Of a DNA stretch of 53,905 bases, positions 1-9,466 are shown piece by piece. A program made the translations under genes and the position numbers. The stretch lies in the NCBI GenBank assembly GCA_958349055.1, contig CATWBO010000013.1:1-53905 (forward strand), read 5' to 3'. Every line of letters starts with the position of its first letter. Positions within the stretch are counted from its first letter, which is position 1. Origin of the DNA: an uncultured bacterium (lineage in GTDB: Bacteria > Actinomycetota > Coriobacteriia > Coriobacteriales > Coriobacteriaceae). The notes beneath the pieces were generated by a model. It ran no database searches and was not told where the DNA came from. It saw nothing but the letters and a program-made list of their open reading frames with translations.

Positions 1-82
1 GTTCCCCATATTATTGATGACGTCGACAGGCGGGGTGGTTCCCCGCGTACGTGCCATCTGAGTAACCGAGGGGAGGGCGCAC
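1..82 (+). promoter_or_regulatory. mraZ upstream region with small hairpin and strong RBS
   Basis: This is the short sequence before the first gene. It holds a GC hairpin at 30-46 (GCGGGG, loop TGGTT, CCCCGC) with no T-run, so it is not an obvious terminator. A strong Shine-Dalgarno run, GAGGGGAGGG, lies at about 69-77, a few bases before the mraZ ATG. No clear repeated MraZ binding boxes were recognised. The operon promoter may lie outside the window. Confidence 0.4.
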
Positions 83-517
83 ATGGGAATGACGGGTGCA
101 TACGAGCGCAATCTCGATGCAAAAGGTCGTCTGTCCCTGCCTGCACCCCTTCGTGAGGAGCTTGGAGAGCACGTTCGCGTGTTTAAAGCCCTGGATGTCG
201 ATGCTCTGTACGTGTTCTCTGCCGAGGCCTTCGATAAGTGGGTCGAAGGACTCTTCGCGGGTCGTGAGGGCCACGAGGGTTTTAACCCGCGTGACATCAA
301 TGACCAGAAGCTCATGAGGGCGATCAACAAGCGCACCACGTCGATGGATGTGGACAGCGCGGGTCGTATCGGTCTTTCTGAGTCTCTCCGCAAGCAGGCG
401 AACCTCGACCGCGAGGTCACGGTTGTGGGCAACTACGACCACCTTGAGGTTTGGGACCGCGCTACGGCCGATGAGGACGATGATGACGAGGCCCTGCTGG
501 ACCTCTTCTTCTCGTAA
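83..517 (+). CDS. mraZ: Transcriptional regulator MraZ
   Basis: MraZ is a ring-forming DNA-binding protein that usually opens the dcw cluster and controls it. The 144-residue product has the two expected AbrB-like half-domains. The first carries DAKGR at residues 12-16 and the second DSAGRI at 91-96. The tail is strongly acidic (EDDDD near 131-135). The length is typical of the family. The ATG at 83 follows an excellent RBS; an in-frame ATG at 89 is possible but would be placed less well. rsmH follows 20 bases downstream, which is the canonical order. Confidence 0.97.
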   Translation: MGMTGAYERNLDAKGRLSLPAPLREELGEHVRVFKALDVDALYVFSAEAFDKWVEGLFAGREGHEGFNPRDINDQKLMRAINKRTTSMDVDSAGRIGLSESLRKQANLDREVTVVGNYDHLEVWDRATADEDDDDEALLDLFFS

Positions 518-537
518 GGGCAAGGCACGAGTAACGG

Positions 538-1503
538 ATGGAGCGTGGGATCTTGACACAAGAATATCGGCATGAACCTGTCATGCTCGGCGAAGTGCTT
601 GAGTCGCTGCAGCTCAAGAGCGGCTCCGTCGTCTGCGACTGCACCCTTGGCGGTGCCGGCCATTCGGTAAAGATGGCCGCGCAGGTGGGGGAGACGGGCC
701 TTTTGCTCGGCGTCGATCAGGACGACATGGCCCTCGAGGCCGCTGGCGCCCGTCTGGACCGCGAGGTTCCCGGCGTTCCGCACCAGCTGCTGAAGGGCAA
801 CTTCGGCGACTTGGACGAGCTGCTTTGCTCGGCCGAGGTGCCCGGGGTCGATGGCTTCCTGTTCGATTTGGGCGTTTCGTCACCGCAACTCGATATCCCT
901 GGCAGGGGCTTTTCGTATAACGAGGACGCCCCATTGGACATGCGGATGGATCCGGGTAATAACACCTTAAACGCAGCTGAGGTCATCAACACCTATAACG
1001 AACACGACCTCGCCCGGATTCTACGCGTCTACGGCGAAGAGAAGTTCGCCTCGCAGATCGCGCGCGAGATCGTGCGCCGCCGCGAGCAAGAACCGATCGA
1101 AACCACCGGCCAATTTGTCGAGATCATCAAGGCGGGTATCCCGGCTGCCGCTCGTCGGCATGGCGGACACCCGGCCAAGAAAAGTTTCCAGGCCATTCGC
1201 ATCGAGGTCAATCACGAGCTCGATGTGCTCGAACGAGGGCTTGATGCCGCCACCAGGTGGCTCAACCCGGGCGGACGTATCTGCGTCATCTCGTATCACT
1301 CGCTCGAGGACCGTATCGTAAAAAATCACTTTAAGGAGATGAGCCAGGGGTGCACGTGTCCGCCGGAGATTCCGGTGTGCGTGTGCGGCAACGTGCCGAT
1401 ACTCAAGGTCATCACTCGCAAACCCTTGGTTGCCCAGCCTGATGAGGTTGAGCGCAACCCTCGGGCGAGATCAGCCAAAATCCGCGTGGCGCAGCGTCTG
1501 TAG
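538..1503 (+). CDS. rsmH: 16S rRNA (cytosine(1402)-N(4))-methyltransferase RsmH
   Basis: RsmH (MraW) methylates N4 of C1402 in the decoding centre of 16S rRNA, using S-adenosylmethionine. The 321-residue protein shows the SAM-binding segment DCTLGGAGHS at 34-43, the acidic GVDQD near 58-62, DLGVSSPQLD in the active-site region and SYHSLEDR near the C-terminus, all hallmarks of the family. The length is normal. It sits between mraZ and the ftsL-like gene as in most bacteria. The RBS before the ATG at 538 is weak, and a TTG at 553 would also start the conserved part, so the exact start is uncertain. Confidence 0.97.
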   Translation: MERGILTQEYRHEPVMLGEVLESLQLKSGSVVCDCTLGGAGHSVKMAAQVGETGLLLGVDQDDMALEAAGARLDREVPGVPHQLLKGNFGDLDELLCSAEVPGVDGFLFDLGVSSPQLDIPGRGFSYNEDAPLDMRMDPGNNTLNAAEVINTYNEHDLARILRVYGEEKFASQIAREIVRRREQEPIETTGQFVEIIKAGIPAAARRHGGHPAKKSFQAIRIEVNHELDVLERGLDAATRWLNPGGRICVISYHSLEDRIVKNHFKEMSQGCTCPPEIPVCVCGNVPILKVITRKPLVAQPDEVERNPRARSAKIRVAQRL

Positions 1504-1593
1504 GCGCGACCGCGCGATATTGGACCTCCCGCTCGCACCATAAACGAAGCTTAAACACACTACCAACGTACTCGGGATGGGAGGCGGCATATC

Positions 1594-2064
1594 ATGGGCT
1601 ACAACACTTCAAGCGCAGCACTCGCCTATGATATGAACGCCATGCCCGCCTATCGTGAGACGCCGCAGGCCCCCGTTGCTCCCCGTGAGCAGCGCACGCC
1701 GCGTTTTGATGTCTACACGGGCGCGGGCCGTCAGGCAAACCAGGCGGTAAGCCCGGTTTTCATGAGCGTTCTTAAAACGTTTTGCATCATTGCGGCTATC
1801 TTCATGACGATCGGCGTCGCCCGCGTGGCGCTCGCCGGCGTTACGGCCCAGGTGCTCAACAGCAACGCCGAGCTTACCAACACGCTCGAAAAGGCGACCG
1901 ATGAGAGCTCCGACCTGGAGGTCATGCATTCGGTCTATGGCGCCGACACGCGCATTCGCGACCTTGCGGGCGCTTATGGCATGGTGGAGCCCAGCGAGAG
2001 CGTTACACTTGACTTTTCGCAGGATGCAGCCGCGGGCGCCAACGCGGCCGCGACCGCTCAGTAG
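1594..2064 (+). CDS. ftsL: FtsL-like cell division membrane protein
   Basis: This is a small bitopic protein between rsmH and the division PBP, the standard place of ftsL. FtsL joins FtsQ(DivIB) and FtsB(DivIC) to activate septal FtsWI. The 156-residue product has a cytoplasmic Pro/Ala-rich N-terminus, one membrane helix near 57-81, and an extracellular part that should form a short coiled coil. It ends with IRDLAGAYGM at 121-130, resembling the FtsL pattern before the disordered C-terminus. FtsL proteins diverge quickly, so the name rests on topology and position. A GGGAGG RBS at 1579-1584 supports the ATG at 1594. Confidence 0.75.
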   Translation: MGYNTSSAALAYDMNAMPAYRETPQAPVAPREQRTPRFDVYTGAGRQANQAVSPVFMSVLKTFCIIAAIFMTIGVARVALAGVTAQVLNSNAELTNTLEKATDESSDLEVMHSVYGADTRIRDLAGAYGMVEPSESVTLDFSQDAAAGANAAATAQ

Positions 2065-2081
2065 CAAGACGGTAGCTGAGT

Positions 2082-3947
2082 ATGACAAATGACTATCGCC
2101 GCGGTTCCGATGGGGGCCGCGGTTCTGGACGTCCCTCGTCGCGGGGACGTTCTGGTTATCAAGGAACGGGTCGGCAATCTTACAACGCCGGGCAGTCCCG
2201 TGGCAACGACCCGGCGTCGCGACTTCGCGGCTCGGGCGGCCCTCAAGTGCATAACACCAGATCGCGCAAGAGTTCGTCGACCGAATGGCTCACAGGCACG
2301 CCTCTGCCTCGCCGCAAAGCCGTCATGGGCTTCATTGGGCTTGGCTTGGGCTTGGGCGTCTTTCGCCTTGCCGACTATCAAATTGTCGAAGCCGATAAAC
2401 TGCGCGAGCGTGCCGATGCGCGCCGCCTGCTTGCGCAGACCCTCTATGCCAAACGTGGCACCATCTACGACCGCAACGGTAACGTGCTGGCGTCGTCGGT
2501 CGAATGTCGCAACATCGCCGTGAACCCCCAGCTTGTCGAGGATGTTGACAAGACGGTGTCGGCGCTGGTCAAGGCGACTGGAATCGATAAAAAGACCTGC
2601 CGCAAGCTCGTTGAGTCCGATGGAACCTGGGTGTATATCAAGCGCCAGGTGGACGAAGACGACGCTGCGGCGCTGGAAAAGAAGAACCTGCCCGGCGTGC
2701 TTTTTGAGCAGGCCATGAAGCGCGTATATCCATACGGCAATCTGGCATCGCAGGTGCTGGGTGTAGTGAATGTAGACAACGACGGCTTGACGGGTCTCGA
2801 AAAGCAATACAACAAGCTTCTGACCGGCACGAACGGTTCTCTCGTACGCGAGCGCGCGAGGGACGGCAGCTATATCGCGGGCGGTGCCTATAAAAAGGTG
2901 GCTGCGGTCGACGGCGTTGATATCGTGACGACGCTCGACGTCAATATCCAGCGTGCGGCCGAGGATGCCCTAGCAGAGGCTGTCGAGAAGACAAAGGCCA
3001 AGAACGGCTCGGCGCTGGTCACCGATCCTACGACAGGCGAGATCTTGGCAGCCTGCTCGTATCCGACCTACGACCAGACCAATTTGGAAAACGCCAAGAC
3101 CGAGGATATGAACCTGCGCCTGGTCACCGACGCCTACGAGCCCGGCTCGGTCTTTAAGACGCTCGTGGCGGGCGCCGGCTTCGACTTGGGCGTCGTGCGG
3201 TCGAGTACGTCGTTTGAGGTGCCGGCGAGCATCAAGGTGGGCGACGATACCGTCACCGATGCCGACAAGCGCGACTACGCTATGACCATGGATGTGCGCG
3301 AGATGATGCGCCGTTCGTCCAACGTGGGATTTGTCCTGGTGGGGCGCAAGATCGGTGCCGACGACTTTGCCGCCTATGTGGACAAGTGGGGCATCGGTCA
3401 CAGCTCTGGTGTCGATTTTCCGGGCGAGAGCCTGGGCATCGTCAAGGAGCGTGACCAGTATGACGGCGCCACGCTGGGCTCGATGAGCTTTGGACAGGCG
3501 CTGTCTGTCTCGCCGATTGAGATCGCACGTGCCGTGGGCGGCATCGCCAACGGCGGCGTGATGATGACCCCGCACTTCTATAAGTCCAGCAAAGGCGACG
3601 AGAAGGACTGGGGCGAAGGCGAGCGCGCGATTTCGGAGGACGCCGCATCCCAGGTGACATCGTGCATGCAGACGGTCGTGTCGGAGGGAACGGGCGTTGG
3701 CGGCGCGGTTGACGGCTATGACGTGGCGGGTAAGACCGGTACGGCCGAACGTGCCGACGAGAACGGCGGCTACCTCAAGGAGAACTACATGTCGTCCTTT
3801 ATGGGCTTTGCACCGGCACAATCGCCCAAGGTACTGTGCTATATCACGCTCGACGGAACGCCGAGCGGCTCGGATGCCGCCGCGGTGCCATTCCAGTCCA
3901 TTATGGCCAACGCGCTCGACGTGCTGGGTATTCCGCGCACGAAGTAG
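2082..3947 (+). CDS. ftsI: Class B penicillin-binding protein (FtsI/PBP2-type transpeptidase)
   Basis: This is the septal peptidoglycan transpeptidase that works with FtsW. The 621-residue protein has a basic, Gly/Ser/Arg-rich cytoplasmic N-terminus, one membrane anchor near residues 80-100, the PBP dimerisation region, and a transpeptidase domain. All three active-site motifs are present: S356-V-F-K359, S412-S413-N414 and K551-T-G-T554. No PASTA domains follow, since the protein stops soon after the catalytic domain; this separates it from SpoVD-like and PASTA-bearing forms. It begins 18 bases after the ftsL-like gene. The RBS is poor, so translation may be coupled. Confidence 0.93.
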   Translation: MTNDYRRGSDGGRGSGRPSSRGRSGYQGTGRQSYNAGQSRGNDPASRLRGSGGPQVHNTRSRKSSSTEWLTGTPLPRRKAVMGFIGLGLGLGVFRLADYQIVEADKLRERADARRLLAQTLYAKRGTIYDRNGNVLASSVECRNIAVNPQLVEDVDKTVSALVKATGIDKKTCRKLVESDGTWVYIKRQVDEDDAAALEKKNLPGVLFEQAMKRVYPYGNLASQVLGVVNVDNDGLTGLEKQYNKLLTGTNGSLVRERARDGSYIAGGAYKKVAAVDGVDIVTTLDVNIQRAAEDALAEAVEKTKAKNGSALVTDPTTGEILAACSYPTYDQTNLENAKTEDMNLRLVTDAYEPGSVFKTLVAGAGFDLGVVRSSTSFEVPASIKVGDDTVTDADKRDYAMTMDVREMMRRSSNVGFVLVGRKIGADDFAAYVDKWGIGHSSGVDFPGESLGIVKERDQYDGATLGSMSFGQALSVSPIEIARAVGGIANGGVMMTPHFYKSSKGDEKDWGEGERAISEDAASQVTSCMQTVVSEGTGVGGAVDGYDVAGKTGTAERADENGGYLKENYMSSFMGFAPAQSPKVLCYITLDGTPSGSDAAAVPFQSIMANALDVLGIPRTK

Positions 3948-4072
3948 GGGGTTACAATCTTGAGCGTGGTCTGCCGTTTGATCTGAAGGGTGTTCACATG
4001 CCCTGCACCACGCGCGCATGGCACTGGGATACAATACGCCGATAGCATTATTAGGTTTACAGGGGAGCTGCA
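3948..4072 (+). promoter_or_regulatory. Gap between ftsI and murF with possible -10 elements
   Basis: This 125-base gap lies where murE is normally found. It contains two TACAAT hexamers (3953-3958 and 4030-4035) that could be -10 elements, but neither has a convincing -35 at standard spacing. The second lies 38 bases before the murF ATG, so an internal promoter is possible. No remnant of murE coding sequence was seen. Confidence 0.3.
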
Positions 4073-5497
4073 ATGATAGAGATCGCCGTCAACAACCTCG
4101 CGGCCTCAACGGGGGCCCGAACCGTGACGGAAGAAGTCGATCGGGTATGCCGCGGGTGCGTTATCGACTCGCGTCAGGTCGAGGAGGGGGCGATCTTTGT
4201 CGCCTTCCCCGGCGAAAAGGTCGACGGCAATGATTTTGCCTCCCGTGCCATCGAGTCGGGTGCCGGTGCCGTCGTGATGACGCGCGAGCCCGATGCCGAA
4301 CTGGTTTCGCTGGCGCAGGACAAGGGATGCGCCATCTTGCTGACCGACGATCCCGAGGAGTTTCTGCTGCGTTTGGCGCACGCGTATCGCCTGGAGCTTG
4401 GCTGCCTGGTCGTCGGCATTACCGGTTCGATTGGCAAGACGACGACCAAGGACGTGCTCGCCGCCGTGCTCGCCAAGCGTTATCGCGTCTGGGCCACGAA
4501 GGGCAATTTCAACAACTTGATCGGCATGCCGCTCACGGTGCTTTCCGCTCCGGCCGATACCGAGGTTCTGGTGCTCGAGATGGGCATGAACCATTTTCAT
4601 GAGATTGAGCGCCTGTCCCAGTCTGCCAACCCCAATCTTGCCATCGTGAGCAAGATCGGAACCTCCCACATCGGCATCCTGGGCAGCCGCGAGAACATCG
4701 CCCGCGCCAAGTCCGAGATTGTCCAGGGCATGTGCGCCGCCGGCGACTTCTCGCCGTTGCTGGTTTTGGGCGGCGAGGACGACTTTACGCCGTTCATTCG
4801 CGATACGTTCGCCCAGCCTGCGGGTATTGACGTGATGCTGGCCGGCGTCTCGGACGACGACGAGGTCCGTGCACGCGACATTCGCGTCGACGACGAGGGC
4901 CATCCGGTCTTTACGCTCGACTTTGGTCAGGGCGACACGGTCGATACCATGCTGGCCATTCCCGGCGTGCAGTCCGTGCCCAATGCCGTTAAGGCCGCTG
5001 CGGTCGCCTATCGTCTGGGCGTGACGCCCGAGCAGATCGATGCTGCCTTTAGGGGCCTTACGATCACCGGTCACCGTCAGGAGATCAAGCGCGCCAAGAG
5101 CGGAGCACGCATCATCGACGACTCCTACAACGCCAGTGCCGAGTCTATGGCCGCCGGCCTCGATTTGCTGTGCTCGCTTTCGTGTGACGGTTCGCGCATG
5201 GCGATCTTGGGCGAGATGGGCGAGATGGGCGACGAGGCTCCCCGCATGCACGAGCTCGTGGGCGCCTATGCCGCCGCTAAGAAGCTCGACATGCTCGCGT
5301 GCGTCGGCGGCGAGCTGGCTCAGCTCATGGCCGATGCCGCACGTATGATGGGTATGGATGAGGACCGCATCCAGGTGTTCTCCGATTATCAGCAGGTGCT
5401 CGACCGCATGGGCGGCGCGCTTGAAAATCATGATGTTGTACTGGTCAAGGGTTCCCGTTTTGTTGAGCTCGACCGCTTTGTGGAAGGTGTGTGCTAG
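4073..5497 (+). CDS. murF: UDP-N-acetylmuramoyl-tripeptide--D-alanyl-D-alanine ligase MurF
   Basis: MurF adds D-Ala-D-Ala to the UDP-MurNAc-tripeptide and completes the cytoplasmic pentapeptide. The 474-residue protein has the three-domain Mur ligase layout. The ATP-binding loop GITGSIGKTTT starts at residue 115, EMGMNHFHEI follows near 168, and a C-terminal domain carries DDSYNASAESM, the MurF-type signature. The length is typical. The ATG at 4073 has the RBS AGGGGAG at 4060-4066. mraY begins 3 bases after the stop, so the two are likely translated together. Confidence 0.96.
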   Translation: MIEIAVNNLAASTGARTVTEEVDRVCRGCVIDSRQVEEGAIFVAFPGEKVDGNDFASRAIESGAGAVVMTREPDAELVSLAQDKGCAILLTDDPEEFLLRLAHAYRLELGCLVVGITGSIGKTTTKDVLAAVLAKRYRVWATKGNFNNLIGMPLTVLSAPADTEVLVLEMGMNHFHEIERLSQSANPNLAIVSKIGTSHIGILGSRENIARAKSEIVQGMCAAGDFSPLLVLGGEDDFTPFIRDTFAQPAGIDVMLAGVSDDDEVRARDIRVDDEGHPVFTLDFGQGDTVDTMLAIPGVQSVPNAVKAAAVAYRLGVTPEQIDAAFRGLTITGHRQEIKRAKSGARIIDDSYNASAESMAAGLDLLCSLSCDGSRMAILGEMGEMGDEAPRMHELVGAYAAAKKLDMLACVGGELAQLMADAARMMGMDEDRIQVFSDYQQVLDRMGGALENHDVVLVKGSRFVELDRFVEGVC

Positions 5498-5500
5498 CCC

Positions 5501-6520
5501 ATGTTCGGCAATCCCTCGTATCCAACGTATCAGGCTTTTTTGGGGCTTGGCATCGCCGCAGCCATTGCGCTGCTGCTCATGCCGTGGTGGATCAAGCTGC
5601 TCAAGGTCGAGGGTATCGGCCAGCAGGTTCGTGCCGACGGCCCCAAGCGTCATTTGGTTAAGCAGGGAACGCCCACCATGGGTGGCGTTGTCATCCTCGT
5701 CGCGATCTCGCTGACCTGCCTGCTGATGGGCAAGCTCACCACCGAGCTCGTACTCGTGCTGCTCGCCACGCTGGCGACCGGCGTGCTGGGCCTGATCGAC
5801 GACCTGACCTCCGTTACGCATGGGCGCTCGCTCGGTCTGACGCCCCATGCCAAGATGATCGGCCTAACCATTATCTGTGTCACCTTTACGGTACTTGCCG
5901 TCAACTGGTGCGGCGTCGCCCCCGAGATTCGTTTTCCCGGTGGGTTGACGATCGACCTTGGCGTGCTTTCGACCACCATCTGCGGCTATTCGTTCCCGTG
6001 GCTCTATATTGTCTTTTGCTGGCTGATGATTGCCGGTCTTTCTAATGCCGTGAACCTGACCGATGGCCTTGACGGTCTTGCTGGCGGCACCTCCATGATC
6101 GCCATGCTCGCCATGGCTGCCATGGCGTTTTTGCACGGAGACGTGAACCTGTCCATCTTCTGCACCGCGTGTGCCGGTGCCTGCTTGGGCTTTCTGTGGT
6201 TCAACTGCTATCCGGCGAGCATCTTTATGGGCGACACCGGTTCGCTTGCCCTGGGTGCCGCGTTTGCCTGCACGTCCATCATGACCAACACCGAGGTCGT
6301 CTCCCTCATCATCGGCGGCCTGTTTATCGTTGAGACTCTGTCGGTCATGATTCAGGTTGTCTACTTCCACTTTACGCACAAGCGCGTCTTCCTTATGGCG
6401 CCCATCCATCATCATTTCGAAAAGAAGGGTTGGGCCGAGACCAAGGTCGTCATCCGTTTTTGGATTATCGCTGCGGCATTTGGTGCCGTTGGCCTTGCTC
6501 TGTTCTTCCAGTTGGGATAG
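5501..6520 (+). CDS. mraY: Phospho-N-acetylmuramoyl-pentapeptide-transferase MraY
   Basis: MraY is an integral membrane enzyme that transfers phospho-MurNAc-pentapeptide to undecaprenyl phosphate, making lipid I. The 339-residue protein is mostly hydrophobic, with about ten membrane helices. It shows the catalytic IDDLTSVTHGRS loop, NLTDGLDGLAGG, and the family-diagnostic cytoplasmic MAPIHHHFEKKGW near residue 300. The length is standard. There is no good RBS ahead of the ATG at 5501. Being only 3 bases from the murF stop suggests re-initiation by the same ribosomes. Confidence 0.97.
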   Translation: MFGNPSYPTYQAFLGLGIAAAIALLLMPWWIKLLKVEGIGQQVRADGPKRHLVKQGTPTMGGVVILVAISLTCLLMGKLTTELVLVLLATLATGVLGLIDDLTSVTHGRSLGLTPHAKMIGLTIICVTFTVLAVNWCGVAPEIRFPGGLTIDLGVLSTTICGYSFPWLYIVFCWLMIAGLSNAVNLTDGLDGLAGGTSMIAMLAMAAMAFLHGDVNLSIFCTACAGACLGFLWFNCYPASIFMGDTGSLALGAAFACTSIMTNTEVVSLIIGGLFIVETLSVMIQVVYFHFTHKRVFLMAPIHHHFEKKGWAETKVVIRFWIIAAAFGAVGLALFFQLG

Positions 6521-6529
6521 TGGTCTTTC

Positions 6530-7936
6530 ATGCCTCTTGCTGATGTCTTTAGCCTGCTCGTTTTGGGTCAGGGCAAATCCGGTCTCGATGTCGCCCGCTG
6601 GGCGCTGGCACATCCCGAGCGCGTAAGCGCCGTTACCGTGTATGGCGGCGGCACCTCTGAGCCCAATGACGCCACGCGTGCGCTCGAGGCTGCTGGTGCG
6701 TCGTTTGTCTATGGGACCGAACAGGTCGAGGGCGCCTATGACGTATGCGTGACGTGCCCGGGCATCTCGGAGTTCTCGGGCTTCTTTAAGGCCGGGCGCG
6801 AACATGCCGCTCAGATTATGGGTGAGCCAGAGTTTGCCTATCGTCTGTCGCCCGATAACTGGATTGCCATCACGGGCACCAACGGCAAGACGACCACCAC
6901 GTCGCTGACTGATTATCTGCTCAAGGCTGCCGGCGAGGCCAGCGTAGCCGTCGGCAACATCGGCGAGCCGCCGGTCAACGAGATTGACGGCCGAGCCCAC
7001 AGCGAGTGGTTTGTGGCTGAGCTCTCGAGCTATCAGATTGCTACGACCGCCGAGCTTCATCCTCGCGTGGCGGTGCTGCTCAACATCACGCCCGACCACC
7101 TGGGCTGGCACAAGAGCCACAAGAACTATGCGCTTGCCAAGATCAAGTTGTTCGAGAATATGGTCGACGACGACCTCGTGGTTATCGACGTTGAGGATGC
7201 CGGCATCCATGAGTTCGATGAGTACATCTATACGCCGGGTCGCCGCATCTGCAAGGTCGCGTTTGACGAGCCCGAGGGTGCAGACGCCGCCTTTGTGCGC
7301 GACGGCAAGATGGTCGTGCGCCTGAAGGGCGTCGAGACTCAGCTTGTCGCTACGTCCGAGCTCAAGATCTCGGGCCATCACAATGTCATCAATGCCCTAT
7401 GTGCCGCCACGGCTGCTCTGGCCGTTGGTGCCGATCCCGAGGGCATTTGCCGCGGTTTGGCATCGTTCCGGCCGCTCGAACACCGCGTGGAACCCTGCGG
7501 CGAGATCGATGGCGTGCGCTACGTCAACGATTCCAAGGCGACCAACACCGACGCGGTCGAGAAGGCACTGACGGCATTTCCCGATGACGACGTGATCTTG
7601 CTGCTCGGCGGCCACGATAAGGGCACGCCGCTCACGGACTTCGCGCGCGTTGTTATGGATAACGTGCGCTCGGTCGTCTGCTTTGGCGATGCGCGCGAGC
7701 GCTTCACCGCCGCTATGGACGAGGCCGATGTCGATGGCGATGTGGATATCGCCCAGGCGGATGACCTACGCGATGCCGTGGACGTTGCCCGTTCGCTGTC
7801 GAGCCGTGGCGACGTGATCTTACTTTCTCCTGCGTGCTCTTCGTTCGATGAGTTCTCGGGCTATGAGGAGCGCGGCCGCGTGTTTAAGGACTATGTGGCC
7901 CAGCTTGCCGCTGCAGCGAAATCGCAAATGGAATAG
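6530..7936 (+). CDS. murD: UDP-N-acetylmuramoyl-L-alanine--D-glutamate ligase MurD
   Basis: MurD adds D-glutamate to UDP-MurNAc-L-Ala in the cytoplasm. The 468-residue protein begins with a Rossmann-like UDP-binding domain (VLGQGKSGLDVARW). It continues with the ATP loop GTNGKTTTTS starting at residue 116, ELSSYQI, ITPDHLGWH and EHRVEPCGEIDGVRYVNDSK, all found in MurD. It ends with the C-terminal domain containing LLLGGHDKGT and LLSPACSSFDEF. It sits between mraY and ftsW as expected. The start is 9 bases after the mraY stop. Confidence 0.97.
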   Translation: MPLADVFSLLVLGQGKSGLDVARWALAHPERVSAVTVYGGGTSEPNDATRALEAAGASFVYGTEQVEGAYDVCVTCPGISEFSGFFKAGREHAAQIMGEPEFAYRLSPDNWIAITGTNGKTTTTSLTDYLLKAAGEASVAVGNIGEPPVNEIDGRAHSEWFVAELSSYQIATTAELHPRVAVLLNITPDHLGWHKSHKNYALAKIKLFENMVDDDLVVIDVEDAGIHEFDEYIYTPGRRICKVAFDEPEGADAAFVRDGKMVVRLKGVETQLVATSELKISGHHNVINALCAATAALAVGADPEGICRGLASFRPLEHRVEPCGEIDGVRYVNDSKATNTDAVEKALTAFPDDDVILLLGGHDKGTPLTDFARVVMDNVRSVVCFGDARERFTAAMDEADVDGDVDIAQADDLRDAVDVARSLSSRGDVILLSPACSSFDEFSGYEERGRVFKDYVAQLAAAAKSQME

Positions 7937-7945
7937 GGGTTGCCG

Positions 7946-9466
7946 GTGAGAGAGGAGAGCCCCCGACAAGGTATGAGGAGGCCCGACTCGGACCGTGCTT
8001 CCTCGCGGCGTAGCACACCGCGTTCCGGTCGCGGCGGGCAGTCGTTTAGCGAACGCTATATTGCCGGCGTTCCCGCCCGCATCATGCGCCCCCGTCTGAT
8101 ATTTATGGCCTGCCTGTTTACTTTGGTGTGCTTTGGTCTGCTGATGGTGTACTCGGCGTCTTCGGTCGAGGCGCTGCACGAGAATGGCTCGGCGACGTTT
8201 TTCCTGGGTCGACAGGCCGCGTTTGCCGTGGTTGGTGTTCTGGCGCTGATTGCCATCGTGCGCGTTTTGCCGGACAGCTGGTTTGGGGAGGATGTGCTCA
8301 GGATCTTCCTTATCGGCATGATGTTCTTGCTTCTGCTGGTGTTCTTGGTGGGCAGCGGCAGCCGTGGCGCCACGCGCTGGCTCAACATCGCCGGCATTCA
8401 GTTCCAGCCTTCCGAGTTTTTAAAGCCATTTGCCATTGCGTATTCGGCCATCATGCTCGACCGCTTCTTTTCGCCCGGTGGCAACATCAACGAATTCCTT
8501 CGCAAGATGGGTATCTACCTGGGCATTTCGCTCTTTCTGATCTTTATCCAGCCCGATTTCGGTACCGTTCTGATCATCCTGTTGACCCTCATGTGCATGG
8601 CGTTGTTTGCGGGTCTCGACCCCAAATTTATCATCGGCGTGATAATCTTCGGCATTCTCGTGATCGTGATTGCGCTTGTTGCAGAGCCGTACCGTATGGT
8701 GCGTATTCAGGTTGCCTTGAACCCTTGGGCCGACGAGTATGGTGACGGCTATCAGGCCACGCTTGCCATCATGGCCTTTGCCTCGGGCGGTCTGTTCGGC
8801 CGTGGCATCGGCAACTCAACCATGAAGTACTCGTATCTGCCCGAGGCGCACAATGACTACATCCTGGCCATTATTGGCGAGGAAGTTGGTTTTGTCGGAA
8901 CCGTGCTGTTCTTCTTGGTGTTTGCGATGCTGATCTACTCGGCGTTTCGCATTGCCGAGCAAGCGACCGATCGTCGGGGCGCGCTCATGGCGTCTGGCTC
9001 CGCGGTCATTCTTGCGGTGCAGTTTTTGATCAATGCGCTGGGCATCCTCAACGTGTTTCCCATGACGGGTAAACCGTTGCCGTTTATTAGCTACGGCGGT
9101 TCGTCGATTATTGTGTCGCTCATGCTTGCCGGGTTGATCCTGCGCGTTTCGTACGAGAGCGCCCGCCGCGATGAGTATGACCGCCGCCGTGAGAGCTTTG
9201 CCGTTATGGACGAGAGCACCGCCGGCGTAGCCCATGTGCGCGGTGAACGACCTTCGCGTAGCGGCTTTACCGTTCTGGATGGTTCTGCATCCGAGCCGGC
9301 AGCCCGTCCGCGTCAGCGAACGGCGCCGCAAGGTCGTCCGCAGCGCCCAACCCCTCGCAATGCGGGCGGCGGATATAATCGAATCGATTTGAACTCGGAC
9401 CCGTCGGCGCGTTTGCGCACCGACGACCAGGGACCGCGTGTACGAAGGGACTACCATGACCGATAA
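7946..9466 (+). CDS. ftsW: Septal peptidoglycan polymerase FtsW (SEDS family)
   Basis: FtsW is a SEDS glycosyltransferase that polymerises lipid II at the septum with the partner PBP. The protein has about ten membrane helices between residues 35 and 400. It carries the SEDS motifs GSGSRGATRWL, QFQPSEFLKP, the loop ending YLPEAHNDYILAIIGEE, and MTGKPLPFISYGGSS. A long, basic, Pro/Arg-rich cytoplasmic tail of about 100 residues follows. GTG at 7946 is chosen because ATAGGGG at 7933-7939 sits 6 bases upstream. TTG at 7940 and ATG at 7973 are alternatives. The 3' end overlaps murG by 11 bases. Confidence 0.95.
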   Translation: MREESPRQGMRRPDSDRASSRRSTPRSGRGGQSFSERYIAGVPARIMRPRLIFMACLFTLVCFGLLMVYSASSVEALHENGSATFFLGRQAAFAVVGVLALIAIVRVLPDSWFGEDVLRIFLIGMMFLLLLVFLVGSGSRGATRWLNIAGIQFQPSEFLKPFAIAYSAIMLDRFFSPGGNINEFLRKMGIYLGISLFLIFIQPDFGTVLIILLTLMCMALFAGLDPKFIIGVIIFGILVIVIALVAEPYRMVRIQVALNPWADEYGDGYQATLAIMAFASGGLFGRGIGNSTMKYSYLPEAHNDYILAIIGEEVGFVGTVLFFLVFAMLIYSAFRIAEQATDRRGALMASGSAVILAVQFLINALGILNVFPMTGKPLPFISYGGSSIIVSLMLAGLILRVSYESARRDEYDRRRESFAVMDESTAGVAHVRGERPSRSGFTVLDGSASEPAARPRQRTAPQGRPQRPTPRNAGGGYNRIDLNSDPSARLRTDDQGPRVRRDYHDR